A stretch of 44,937 bases of DNA, from positions 1 through 44,937 of the forward strand of contig CADAKY010000011.1 of the NCBI GenBank assembly GCA_902788575.1. Direction: 5' to 3'. The notes under the pieces were generated by a model that was given only the letters and a program-made list of their open reading frames with translations, had not been told where the DNA came from and ran no database searches. Shown here one piece after another: positions 15,324-24,300 of the stretch; within the stretch, counting starts at the first letter, position 1; every line of letters begins with the position of its first letter. Origin of the DNA: an uncultured bacterium. Lineage in GTDB: Bacteria; Cyanobacteriota; Vampirovibrionia; Gastranaerophilales; Gastranaerophilaceae. Both the position numbers and the translations under genes were made by a program.

Positions 15324-15371
15324 TTTACCCCTTTACCCCTTTACCTCTTTACCCCTTTACTCCTTTACCCC
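15324..15371. repeat. Six-unit 8-bp tandem repeat (TTTACCCC)
   Basis: Six consecutive 8-bp units: TTTACCCC, TTTACCCC, TTTACCTC, TTTACCCC, TTTACTCC, TTTACCCC. The last unit runs over the secA stop codon (15365-15367) into its last two codons, so the array begins inside the gene and fills the gap to the convergent glycosyltransferase gene. Read in the secA direction the unit is GGGGTAAA. Confidence 0.9.
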
Positions 15372-18007
15372 TCGATGACTTGTACTCCGTCATCAGATAC
15401 AAATTGGATTCCGAATTTTGCACGGAATAAGTATCTTACTGTATTACTCTGAATTTCATACATCATTTTATTAAAGAGGTCATAAGCTTCTTTTTTATAC
15501 TCAATAAGAGGATCTTTTTGTCCGTAAGCACGAAGTCCGATGCCTTCTTTTAGCATATCAATATTATGAAGGTGGTCAATCCATTGGTTATCAACAACTC
15601 TTAAAAGAATATCTCTTTCCAAAGATCTCATCATATTATCTTCTGTAAATAATTCTTGCGGTACAAAGTTTGGATCATATTGTTCTGAAATTGAATTATA
15701 AAAACCGATAATTTGTTCTTCGTGTTCTTTGTATACTTTTTGAGCAGCTTCTTTAATTGAGTCATAAATTCTGGTATATCTATATGGCTTAATATCATCA
15801 ATTGTAATATATGTAAGCTGCGGAATTGTTGAATGAAGTTCTTTAATAAGAGTTTCCAAATCCTCCTGAATGTATTCTTCCGGATTCATTTCAGGTGCTA
15901 TGTAACTCTTAAGAAGTCTATCAACTTCTCTATCTATCATGTATTCAATATCACCTCTGAGGTCTTTACCTTCAAGAACTTTTCTTCTTTGAGCGTAGAA
16001 TTTTTCTCTCTGAACATTCATAACATCATCGTACTGAAGTACATTTTTACGAATATCAAAGTGATACGTTTCAACTTTCTTTTGCGCTGACTGAATCTGT
16101 CTTGTGATAAGCGACGATTCAATCGCCATATCTTCTTCAACATTAAGCATATTCATAAGCGTTGTAATCTTATCGCCGCCGAATATTCTCATAAGGTTAT
16201 CTTCAAGAGAAAGGAAGAACCTTGTAGAGCCGGGGTCTCCCTGACGTGCGGCACGACCTCTGAGCTGGTTGTCAATTCTTCTGGATTCGTGTCTTTCTGT
16301 ACCTATAACATGCAATCCTCCGAGTTCAACAACTTTTGCGTGTTCTGCTTCTGTTATGGCGCGAGCATCTGCGAGAGCTTGGTCTTTTAGAGTTTGATAG
16401 TTCTCATTTTCTTCTGTAATGCCTTTTTTTTCAAGTTCTTCTTTTGCCAAGAATTCAGCATTACCGCCTAAGAGAATATCGGTTCCTCTGCCTGCCATAT
16501 TCGTTGCTATTGTTACAGCCCCTACACGGCCTGCCTGAGCAATAATGTAAGCTTCCTTTTCGTGCTGTTTCGCGTTTAAAACATTATGCTTAATCCCTTT
16601 TTGTTTAAGCAGGTGTGAAATATATTCTGATTTTTCAATACTTACAGTACCTACGAGAACAGGACGTCCGATTTTATTTTGTTCAATAATATCATCTACA
16701 ACAGCATTATATTTTGCGCGTTCTGTTTTATAAATAACGTCAGGATAATTAACTCTTATATCAGGTTTATTTGTCGGTATAGCAGTGACTTCCAGATTAT
16801 AAATCTTGCCGAATTCAGCTTCTTCTGTCATAGCTGTACCGGTCATACCGGATAATTTAGGATATAACCTGAATAGATTTTGGAAAGTAATGCTTGCTAA
16901 AGTTTGGGTTTCATCCTGAATTTCTACACCTTCTTTTGCTTCAATAGCTTGGTGAAGCCCGTCAGACCAGCGTCTTCCGGGCATTAATCTTCCTGTAAAT
17001 TCATCAACAATCATAACTTCACCGTCTTTAACGACGTAATCTGTATCTTTTATAAATAATTCTTTTGCTTTTAAAGCATTCAATAAATCGTGGGCGTACT
17101 GATTGTTTATGTCGAAAAGGTCTTTACAGCCAATGATTTCCTGAGCTCGGTCAATACCGTCTTCCGTAAAAATTACGTTTTTATTCTTTTCATCGACTTC
17201 GTAATCTTTATTTTTTTCTAATTGCGGAGCGACTTTTGCCATTTGAGTATATGTATCGGCTGATTTTTCCACTCTGCCGCTGATAATTAAAGGAGTTCTT
17301 GCTTCATCAATAAGAATACTATCGACTTCATCTATAATAGCGTAATTAAAAGGTCTTTGGACAAGCATCTCCTTTGATGCCGCCATATTATCTCTAAGAT
17401 AATCAAAACCAAATTCGTTATTTGTACCATAAGTAATGTCGCAAGCGTACGCTGCTCGTTTACGGTTAAACTCTTCTGCATCATGTTGATTAGATAGAAT
17501 TACACCAACTGTTAAACCTAAGAATTTGTATATTTTACCCATCCATTCACTGTCGCGCTTTGCAAGGTAGTCATTTACGGTTACAACGTGAACACCTTTT
17601 CCTGTAAGAGCATTAAGATAAGCTGCAAGTGTTGCAACAAGTGTTTTACCTTCACCGGTTCTCATCTCTGCAATGTGTCCGTTATGCAGGAAATATGCGC
17701 CTATCAACTGAACATCAAAGTGACGCATATTTAAGACACGCTTACCGGCTTCACGTACGGTCGCAAATGCTTCCGGCAAAATTTTATCCAAAGCTTCTTT
17801 TTCTAAGATTCTGTCAGCTTTTTCATTATCAGATTTTTGTCTCTTTGCTAAAATTTCTTTGAATTCATCTGTTTTTGCACGAAGTTCTTCATCTGAAAGC
17901 TTTTCAAATTCAGGTTCAAGCGCGTTTATATGGTCTATTATTCCTAATATTTTTTTAACTTTTTTTTCATTTGGATCGCCCAATAATTTAAGTAAAAAGT
18001 CTATCAT
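15365..18007 (-). CDS. secA: Preprotein translocase ATPase SecA
   Basis: 880 aa from the ATG at 18007, chosen for the strong site GAGAGGA upstream; a longer in-frame start at 18049 adds 14 atypical residues. The Sec ATPase motor has Walker A MRTGEGKT (about 115-122), DEAD-like IDEVDSILIDEARTP, the helicase motif VGTVSIEKSE, TNMAGRGTDILLGG and the arginine-finger region QLRGRAARQGDPGS. The long C-terminal scaffold and wing domain are present, but the protein ends at FGIQFVSDDGVQVIEG and lacks the usual Cys-rich zinc-binding tail that contacts SecB. It is the last gene of a long minus-strand run. Confidence 0.97.
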   Translation of the reverse strand: MIDFLLKLLGDPNEKKVKKILGIIDHINALEPEFEKLSDEELRAKTDEFKEILAKRQKSDNEKADRILEKEALDKILPEAFATVREAGKRVLNMRHFDVQLIGAYFLHNGHIAEMRTGEGKTLVATLAAYLNALTGKGVHVVTVNDYLAKRDSEWMGKIYKFLGLTVGVILSNQHDAEEFNRKRAAYACDITYGTNNEFGFDYLRDNMAASKEMLVQRPFNYAIIDEVDSILIDEARTPLIISGRVEKSADTYTQMAKVAPQLEKNKDYEVDEKNKNVIFTEDGIDRAQEIIGCKDLFDINNQYAHDLLNALKAKELFIKDTDYVVKDGEVMIVDEFTGRLMPGRRWSDGLHQAIEAKEGVEIQDETQTLASITFQNLFRLYPKLSGMTGTAMTEEAEFGKIYNLEVTAIPTNKPDIRVNYPDVIYKTERAKYNAVVDDIIEQNKIGRPVLVGTVSIEKSEYISHLLKQKGIKHNVLNAKQHEKEAYIIAQAGRVGAVTIATNMAGRGTDILLGGNAEFLAKEELEKKGITEENENYQTLKDQALADARAITEAEHAKVVELGGLHVIGTERHESRRIDNQLRGRAARQGDPGSTRFFLSLEDNLMRIFGGDKITTLMNMLNVEEDMAIESSLITRQIQSAQKKVETYHFDIRKNVLQYDDVMNVQREKFYAQRRKVLEGKDLRGDIEYMIDREVDRLLKSYIAPEMNPEEYIQEDLETLIKELHSTIPQLTYITIDDIKPYRYTRIYDSIKEAAQKVYKEHEEQIIGFYNSISEQYDPNFVPQELFTEDNMMRSLERDILLRVVDNQWIDHLHNIDMLKEGIGLRAYGQKDPLIEYKKEAYDLFNKMMYEIQSNTVRYLFRAKFGIQFVSDDGVQVIEG

Positions 18008-18114
18008 AACATATCCTCTCCAATTAATGACACTATAACATAAAGGCAATTATATGGAAAGTCGTAAACCGGGGCAGTTATAACAAGAAAGTTGATAAAC
18101 AATAATAAATTCAA

Positions 18115-18891
18115 TTATTTAGCACTTAACAGCAAAATTTTTGGATGCATAGTTTCTTCTATGAGCGAATCTTCCATATTAATGCCGTTTGAATATTGTT
18201 TAGCAGTGTTTATATCTTTTTCATATCCTTCATTATCGCCAAGCTTTTTCTTTATCAATGCTCTGCTAATGTATGCTCTTGCGTTATTTCTTTTTCTGTC
18301 TATTGCCAGATCCCAAACTCTAAGAGAAATTTCAGGATGATTTGCGGATTCATACAAATCAGCAAGGCACGCAAATCCTGCGTATGCAGAGGAGTCTGTG
18401 TTTAAAATGGCATTGCAATATGACAAAGCCTCTTTGTAGTTCCCGACTGTTTTATAAAGCATAGCCATTTTCAGGTAGTCGTTGAATTCTATTGAGTCTG
18501 AATTAATATAGTCACTAAGAGCCTGCTTGTAGTTGCCGTAATACATATTAATATCTGCCCGCTCTCTGTATAAGGCTTTTAATTTTTCCTCTTTTTCAAA
18601 AGTCGGTATTGTAGCAATAGCTTTATCCATTTCTTTTAAAGCATGCTTTTTTTCTTTTGGGTACATTTTTGCTAAATATATTGCATTGTTTCTGTGAAAA
18701 ATGTATTCTGTAGTATCCTTATGCATTAACTGCGCAATAAACATTTGTGTGTTGTTACCCCAAAAACACATCTGTAAGAATTTGTTTACAGGCGGTGTAC
18801 AGCACCATGCAACGAACAAAAATCCTAAGATAAGTATTGTTACAAATTTAACATCATCATTTTTTGATTTTTCAGTGAAATTGGTAATCAT
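18115..18891 (-). CDS. TPR-repeat membrane-anchored protein
   Basis: 258 aa. One membrane helix near the N-terminus (about 16-34, FVTILILGFLFVAWC) is followed by a soluble region built of tetratricopeptide-like helix pairs: ALYRERADINMYYGNYKQAL (about 105-124), KMAMLYKTVGNYKEALSYC, ACLADLYESANHPEISLRVW and ARAYISRALIKKKLGDNEGY. The region after the helix faces either side of the membrane; topology is uncertain. TPR proteins are protein-contact scaffolds. The gene follows the HExxH gene by 45 bp and precedes secA by 107 bp. Confidence 0.78.
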   Translation of the reverse strand: MITNFTEKSKNDDVKFVTILILGFLFVAWCCTPPVNKFLQMCFWGNNTQMFIAQLMHKDTTEYIFHRNNAIYLAKMYPKEKKHALKEMDKAIATIPTFEKEEKLKALYRERADINMYYGNYKQALSDYINSDSIEFNDYLKMAMLYKTVGNYKEALSYCNAILNTDSSAYAGFACLADLYESANHPEISLRVWDLAIDRKRNNARAYISRALIKKKLGDNEGYEKDINTAKQYSNGINMEDSLIEETMHPKILLLSAK

Positions 18892-18936
18892 ATAGTTTTT
18901 TCTTTTATTCCATTATTATAATATCTTTTTATTTTT

Positions 18937-19707
18937 TTAACAACATAAAATTTGTTTTAAGTCATTTATTTCTTTAAAGTTTTGTTTTTCCAATGCTTTG
19001 CAGCAATTTGGTGCTATTTTTTGTGCTGATTTATTATCGGTAATATACATTTCAATAAATCTTGCAATAAGTTCAGTAGGCTTGTTGTAGTAAGAATTGA
19101 GTCTCGAAATTCTTGAGTTAATCCTTCTCAAAAGACGTTGTCTCGATTTTAGTAATAAATAATCTGCTGCAGAATTTTTTATGTCATACAAATTCAGTTT
19201 ATCAATGGAAAAAACATTATCAAAATATTTTACTTTGTCGTATTTAAGTAAATATTTTTCCGGCAGAGTAAGCGTTTTTTCAATTTCTTTGCAAGGTTTG
19301 GTAAGAGAAAAAGCCGGATAAAGTTTTTTTATTTTTCCAGCAAGCTCTTTGATTTCATTATTAACAGTGTCTTTTTTCTGAAATAATTCTGTTGCGGTTG
19401 CTTTTGGTATAGCTTGCACTGAAACATTGATAAGCTCTTCCTGCATATCGTCCGTAATTTCCGGAAAAATAAAATTCAGTGAGGAAAGAGTTTTATCGTG
19501 TTTATAATGAATGAAGTGTGCAAACTCATGTATTAACGTAGATAGCACACTTTTTTCGTCCATGCCCTTTGCCACATCAATACGTTTTTGTAATGATACA
19601 AAAATGCCTTTATTCCCTCTGGCTTTGTTTTTTCCTATATTTACAGAAATACCTTTGTTTTCAATATATTTTGTTATTTCTTCTATTCTGTTTCTTTGAT
19701 TAACCAT
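18937..19707 (-). CDS. HExxH zinc-metallopeptidase-like protein
   Basis: 256 aa. The zinc-binding motif is H60-E61-F62-A63-H64 in LIHEFAHFIHYKH, the pattern of an M78/ImmA-like or gluzincin helix. Further along, TELIARFIEMY (near residue 215) has the E-x2-AR-x2-E form seen as the third-ligand helix of related polyvalent-protein metallopeptidase domains. There is no signal peptide, so it should be cytosolic. Its start lies 25 bp inside the cutA gene, indicating translational coupling. No antitoxin or repressor partner is adjacent. Peptidase activity is inferred from the motif only. Confidence 0.72.
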   Translation of the reverse strand: MVNQRNRIEEITKYIENKGISVNIGKNKARGNKGIFVSLQKRIDVAKGMDEKSVLSTLIHEFAHFIHYKHDKTLSSLNFIFPEITDDMQEELINVSVQAIPKATATELFQKKDTVNNEIKELAGKIKKLYPAFSLTKPCKEIEKTLTLPEKYLLKYDKVKYFDNVFSIDKLNLYDIKNSAADYLLLKSRQRLLRRINSRISRLNSYYNKPTELIARFIEMYITDNKSAQKIAPNCCKALEKQNFKEINDLKQILCC

Positions 19708-19997
19708 TTTAAATAATCTTCACTGCAGTCTACTATCGGGAGAGCAATAACCTCCGGAACATTATAAGGATGAACCTCCTCAATAAATAATTTTATTTTC
19801 CCGTAGTTTGCTCTTCTTGTTTTTATCATAAGAAGAATTTCTTTTTCTTCGCATACTTCTCCGTCCCAGGAAAAAGTAGATTTTACATTTTCAATCATGC
19901 TGACGCAAGCAGCCAGTTTGTGTTTTAAAAGAACTTTTGTAATTTCTTTTGCCGCTTTTTTATCAGGTACTGTGCAATAAATTACTATTATATCCAT
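19683..19997 (-). CDS. cutA: Divalent-cation tolerance protein CutA
   Basis: 104 aa, the usual length of CutA. Conserved features are IVIYCTVPDKKAA near the start, LAACVSMIENVKSTFSWDGEV (about 28-48), the KTRRANY segment and HPYNVPEVIALPI near 76-88 followed by YLKWL. CutA proteins are ferredoxin-fold trimers linked to copper/divalent-cation tolerance and signalling. The Shine-Dalgarno GGGAGAAGAG is present. The gene lies 15 bp after the GlcD-type gene and overlaps the next gene. Confidence 0.93.
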   Translation of the reverse strand: MDIIVIYCTVPDKKAAKEITKVLLKHKLAACVSMIENVKSTFSWDGEVCEEKEILLMIKTRRANYGKIKLFIEEVHPYNVPEVIALPIVDCSEDYLKWLIKETE

Positions 19998-20012
19998 TTC
20001 TCTTCTCCCTTT

Positions 20013-21398
20013 CTACAGTTTGAATATTTTCCCCGGGTTTAAAATATTATTCGGGTCAAATAAAGTTTTTATTCTTTTCATATATTCAATAGCACCGGCA
20101 TCTATTGTTTGATTCAGATATGACAATTTTTCTATCCCTACACCGTGTTCTGCGGAAATTGTTCCGCCTAGTTTGATTGCCATTGAATATATTTCTGATT
20201 TTGCCATTGTATAAGCCTTAAATTCCTCTTCATTTTCTAAATTTAAAGCTATTTGCGGATGAAGATTTCCATCCCCTATGTGTCCGACCATACAAAGTTT
20301 CAGGTTATATTTATCGCATATTTTGCGGCATCCTTTAACCATATTTTGTATAGCGTTTCTGGGGACAATAATATCATCCGACACGACATCTAATCCGAGT
20401 TTAGCTGTCGCAGCAAAGCTTGAACGGCGCGCTGTCCATAAAGCTTCTTTTGTTGTTTCATCCTCTGCGCTCTGGATAAAACTTGCATTGCTTTCTTTTA
20501 AAACTTTTATTATTTTTTCGGTTTGTTCTTTTACGGAAAGATTTGTACCATCTGTTTCAATCAGCAGCAGACAGGCTTTATCTGTTTTTAAATTACAAGG
20601 GTAAAATTTCTCAACGGTGTTGATGGCATTATTATCCATAAATTCTATTGTAGAAGGGAATATTCTTTCTTTTATAATATTATTCACCCCTGTTACAGAA
20701 TCTTCTATTGTATCAAAATAAGCTGTTACAAGACTGGATGTCTCAGGTTTCGGAATAAGTTTTAATTCTGCTTCCACAACAACGGCAAGAGTGCCTTCGC
20801 TGCCGATTATCAGTTGATTTAAATGGTATCCGACTGCATCTTTAATTGTTCCTGAACCAAGTTTTATAAGCGTTCCGTCTGCCATTACAACAGTCAGACT
20901 TAAAATGTAATCTTTTGTTGTTCCGTATTTAAATGATTTTGCTCCACCGGAAGATTGAGCTATACTTCCGCCTATTGTTGAAACTTTGTAGTTTGAAGGA
21001 TCAGGAGGGTAGTAAAGTCCTTGTGATTCGGCAAGCTCTTTTATATCGGATAAAATTACTCCGGGCTGAACTTTCATTGTCATATTTTCTGTATTAAAGT
21101 CCAGAATTTTATTCATTTTTGAGAAATTTAATACGATTCCGCCCTGTGTACAAACGCAGGAACCGACCATATTGGTGCCGGCACCGCGGGAAATAACAGG
21201 AATACGGTTTTTGTTTGCATATTTTAGAATATTTTGTACTTCTTCAATTGTTTCAACAAAGACAACAGCATCCGGAGACGGGTATTTTGCTTTAGTATTT
21301 GCAGAATCCTGTGAGTAGCAGTATCTCTCTTCTTCTGAAGAGAGTACGCTATTACCTAATATTTTGTTTAAATCTTTGAGGCTATTTTTCAGTAACAT
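20013..21398 (-). CDS. glcD: FAD-binding oxidase, GlcD type
   Basis: 461 aa FAD-linked oxidase (FAD_binding_4 plus FAD-oxidase_C layout). The FAD domain has VISRGAGTNMVGSC (about 69-82), PPDPSN and STIGGSIAQSSGG, GTTKDYIL and GSEGTLAVVVEAELKLIPKPE. The C-terminal domain has MVGHIGDGNLHPQI and SAEHGVGIEK, as in glycolate oxidase GlcD and D-lactate dehydrogenases. GlcE and GlcF subunits are not nearby, so a stand-alone D-lactate/2-hydroxyacid dehydrogenase is the likely alternative. The start overlaps the end of the giant coiled-coil gene by 17 bp. Confidence 0.88.
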   Translation of the reverse strand: MLLKNSLKDLNKILGNSVLSSEEERYCYSQDSANTKAKYPSPDAVVFVETIEEVQNILKYANKNRIPVISRGAGTNMVGSCVCTQGGIVLNFSKMNKILDFNTENMTMKVQPGVILSDIKELAESQGLYYPPDPSNYKVSTIGGSIAQSSGGAKSFKYGTTKDYILSLTVVMADGTLIKLGSGTIKDAVGYHLNQLIIGSEGTLAVVVEAELKLIPKPETSSLVTAYFDTIEDSVTGVNNIIKERIFPSTIEFMDNNAINTVEKFYPCNLKTDKACLLLIETDGTNLSVKEQTEKIIKVLKESNASFIQSAEDETTKEALWTARRSSFAATAKLGLDVVSDDIIVPRNAIQNMVKGCRKICDKYNLKLCMVGHIGDGNLHPQIALNLENEEEFKAYTMAKSEIYSMAIKLGGTISAEHGVGIEKLSYLNQTIDAGAIEYMKRIKTLFDPNNILNPGKIFKL

Positions 21399-24300
21399 GT
21401 GATGCTATTTTTTCAATACTCTTGTTTAATTTTGCTATTTGTCTGTCCATACCGCCAACTTTTTTGGTTAATTGTGCGGTGTCTTTATTATCAATCAACG
21501 ACATGACTTCTTCAAGTTTTTCTTCCAGAGTATTGATTTTTCTTTGTTGAGAAGTCATTTTGTCATCAATTGCGACTAAAAATTTATTCAGCGTATCTTC
21601 AAATGGAGTTACGTCAAGTTTCGGAGCGCGGTTGTTAATTGTGTTATCAACAATCAGTCTGTCTAATTTTGTTTCCAATGAAGAGATTTTCTTTGCTTGT
21701 TTATCAAAAACATTACTTAAAGCTTCTACCAGTTCATCAGATTCAGAGTTGTCCTCCGATTCAGTTTTAAGGTCTTCCAGCATAACCTTTATTTGCCCGA
21801 TGTCGTCAAGAGTCTCTACTTTATCGGTAATTGAGTTTATTTGCGCTCCGGCTTTATCTACCCATTCTGCAAGATATTCAAATATTTGATTATAGATTTG
21901 GTTTGTTTTTTCACCGTTTTGAATCATGGTATTAATTGCACCGAGCTTGTTGTCGATTCTGTCCATACCGACTTCTTGCGCAAAGTTTCTTGTTCTTTCA
22001 TCCAAGTCATTTATTACGAGCTTAAATTCATTTAAATTGTCCTGCAGAGATTTTGATGATTCGTCGGATGCAAGAATCAATTTATTTGTTCTTGTACTGA
22101 TACTCAAAATATCTTCCGCAACTTCATTAAATTTTTGTTTGAAGTCTTCTGCATCGTCTTTTGAACCCAAACTTTCTTTCATTTCATTTAGAACAAGTCT
22201 CAGGTTTGCTATATCAGATTCCAAATCTTGCAGACTGTATACATAATCAATGTTTCCGTCTGAAGACATTATTGCGGTTAATTTTTCATTCAGGAGATTT
22301 ACATCTTCTTTTATTGAATCAACTTTTGTATCAACTACTGATAAGTTATCTTTTACGTTCTCGATTCCGTCAGAAGTTGTAACAATGTGACTTAAAATTG
22401 TAATGAGTTCTGAATGTTTTTCCTGAATAAAGTCAAGAATTTCTTCCTGTTCAGTCACAAATGAAATTTGATTAAATATATTAAGGAATTGCGTAATAAT
22501 TTCAGATTTAAGTTTGTTCAAACTCATTTCCACATCAAAATCTTTGGAATCAAGCTTTGTTTCTAAATCTGATATTGATTGCATAATTCCGTGCTTTACA
22601 ATTGCGCTCATTTCGGAAATTTCCGGAAGGTTGTTGCAGCATAATTCACTAATGTCTTCCAGATATCCGGTTTGCTCTTCTACGATATTTTCAATTCCCT
22701 TAATTTGTTCTTGTAATGTTTGTTCGTCTTCTTCTGATTGATTAAACAACTGAACTTTCAGGTTATCAAAACTTTCTTTCAGAATATCAATCTTTCCGTT
22801 AAGGTTTTCTGAAATTTGTTCAAGTTTTGAATTGATAGTACCGTTATCAGATTTGAATTCTGAAATAAGTTCGTTTATTTCTTGTGATAATTTATTGAAG
22901 TAGTCGTTTGTATTTGTATAAATAAGCTTAACTTCTTCATATTTATCAACAATCATATCAACAAATTTTTTATCAAACAGATTCAGTTTTTCGTTAATAG
23001 GCTGACTTACATTTGTTTTGATGAATGTTTCAACTTGTTCATTGAGTTTGTTTGCCATTGAATTAACAAGAACTTCATTTGTTGATTTTAAATCGGCAAT
23101 CGCATCTGAAAATACACTCAGTTCAACAATTTTGTTAAGATTTTCAGTTGTAGAATCAGCAATTGTATCCAATTGAGTTCTCAGATTATCAATTTTGTCA
23201 TTCATTATGGAAGTGTCAGTCTTCAAATCAAGATATGCTTTTAAGTCATTAACAGAATCCATAATGTATCCGGCTACAGAACCTTCAATTTGGTCGGTCA
23301 TAATTGATAAATCGTCTTTTTGTGCATCTTTAAGCATGCTGATTTGTTCAATTATGTCGCCGGATATTACATCAGTTTCTTTTTCAATATTTTTTGTAAT
23401 AATCTTAATTTCTTCCTTAACCATGGAAGTAATCATGTCTTTACAAAGAATTGTATTATTTTTTGCACCTTCTATTTTTTCAAGAATATCTGTTGCAAAG
23501 GATTCAATTGTCTGAAGTTCTCCGGCTGAAATATCTGCATTTGTTGCAAGAAGTGATGTTATTTTGTCTTCAAATGATTGATTAACTTCTTCAAAAACGG
23601 CTTTGCTGTTTGCAACAAGAGTCTCACAAATAGATGCAACTTCTGATTTGGTAACATCTTTTGCTTCATTTATCAGAGAGTTAAATGTTTGATGAAGCCC
23701 TTTTACCTGATTCTGGTAAATGCTCATTTGAGAGAGTTCATCTTTATCCATTCTTTCATTTAAGGCTTCAAAAGCAGCTTTTATTTCTATAGCCTGTGCT
23801 CTGAGTTCGTCGCATATTTTTGAATTTGTATTATTGAGTTGTGTCGCATAATTCAAAGAATTTTCTTCAAACATTGAATGAATTTTGTCGCCGAGATTTA
23901 ATAATTCTGTTTCAACTTCATCCTTTAACAGAGCTTTAAGCTGACTGAACTGTTCTGCAGATTTGCCCTGCAGTGCCAGAAGCTCTTCCAGTATAGATTT
24001 TGCCTGAACGGAAACTGAATTTTGAGTGATATTTGAAGCATTTGTTAAAAGATCTTTTAATTCACTCAAATTCAGGTCGATTATTCTTGCTGAATCTTGT
24101 TTTAAAGTTGTAACGGCTGTTTCTATACATTCGATAATTTTTGCGGATTTTTCATCGGAAACATTTCTGTTGTCATTTTTGAGTTGTTCTAATTCTGTTT
24201 CGATGCCGGATACTTTAGTTTCAACTTCATTTTTTGTATCACTGATTGATTCGGTAATTTTATTTATACCAGTACTTATTTGTTCAAAAGAGTTATTCAC

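Noticed and set aside
15184..15378. 64-aa plus-strand frame across the tandem repeat
   Set aside because: It overlaps the end of the glycosyltransferase gene and is a by-product of the TTTACCCC repeats.
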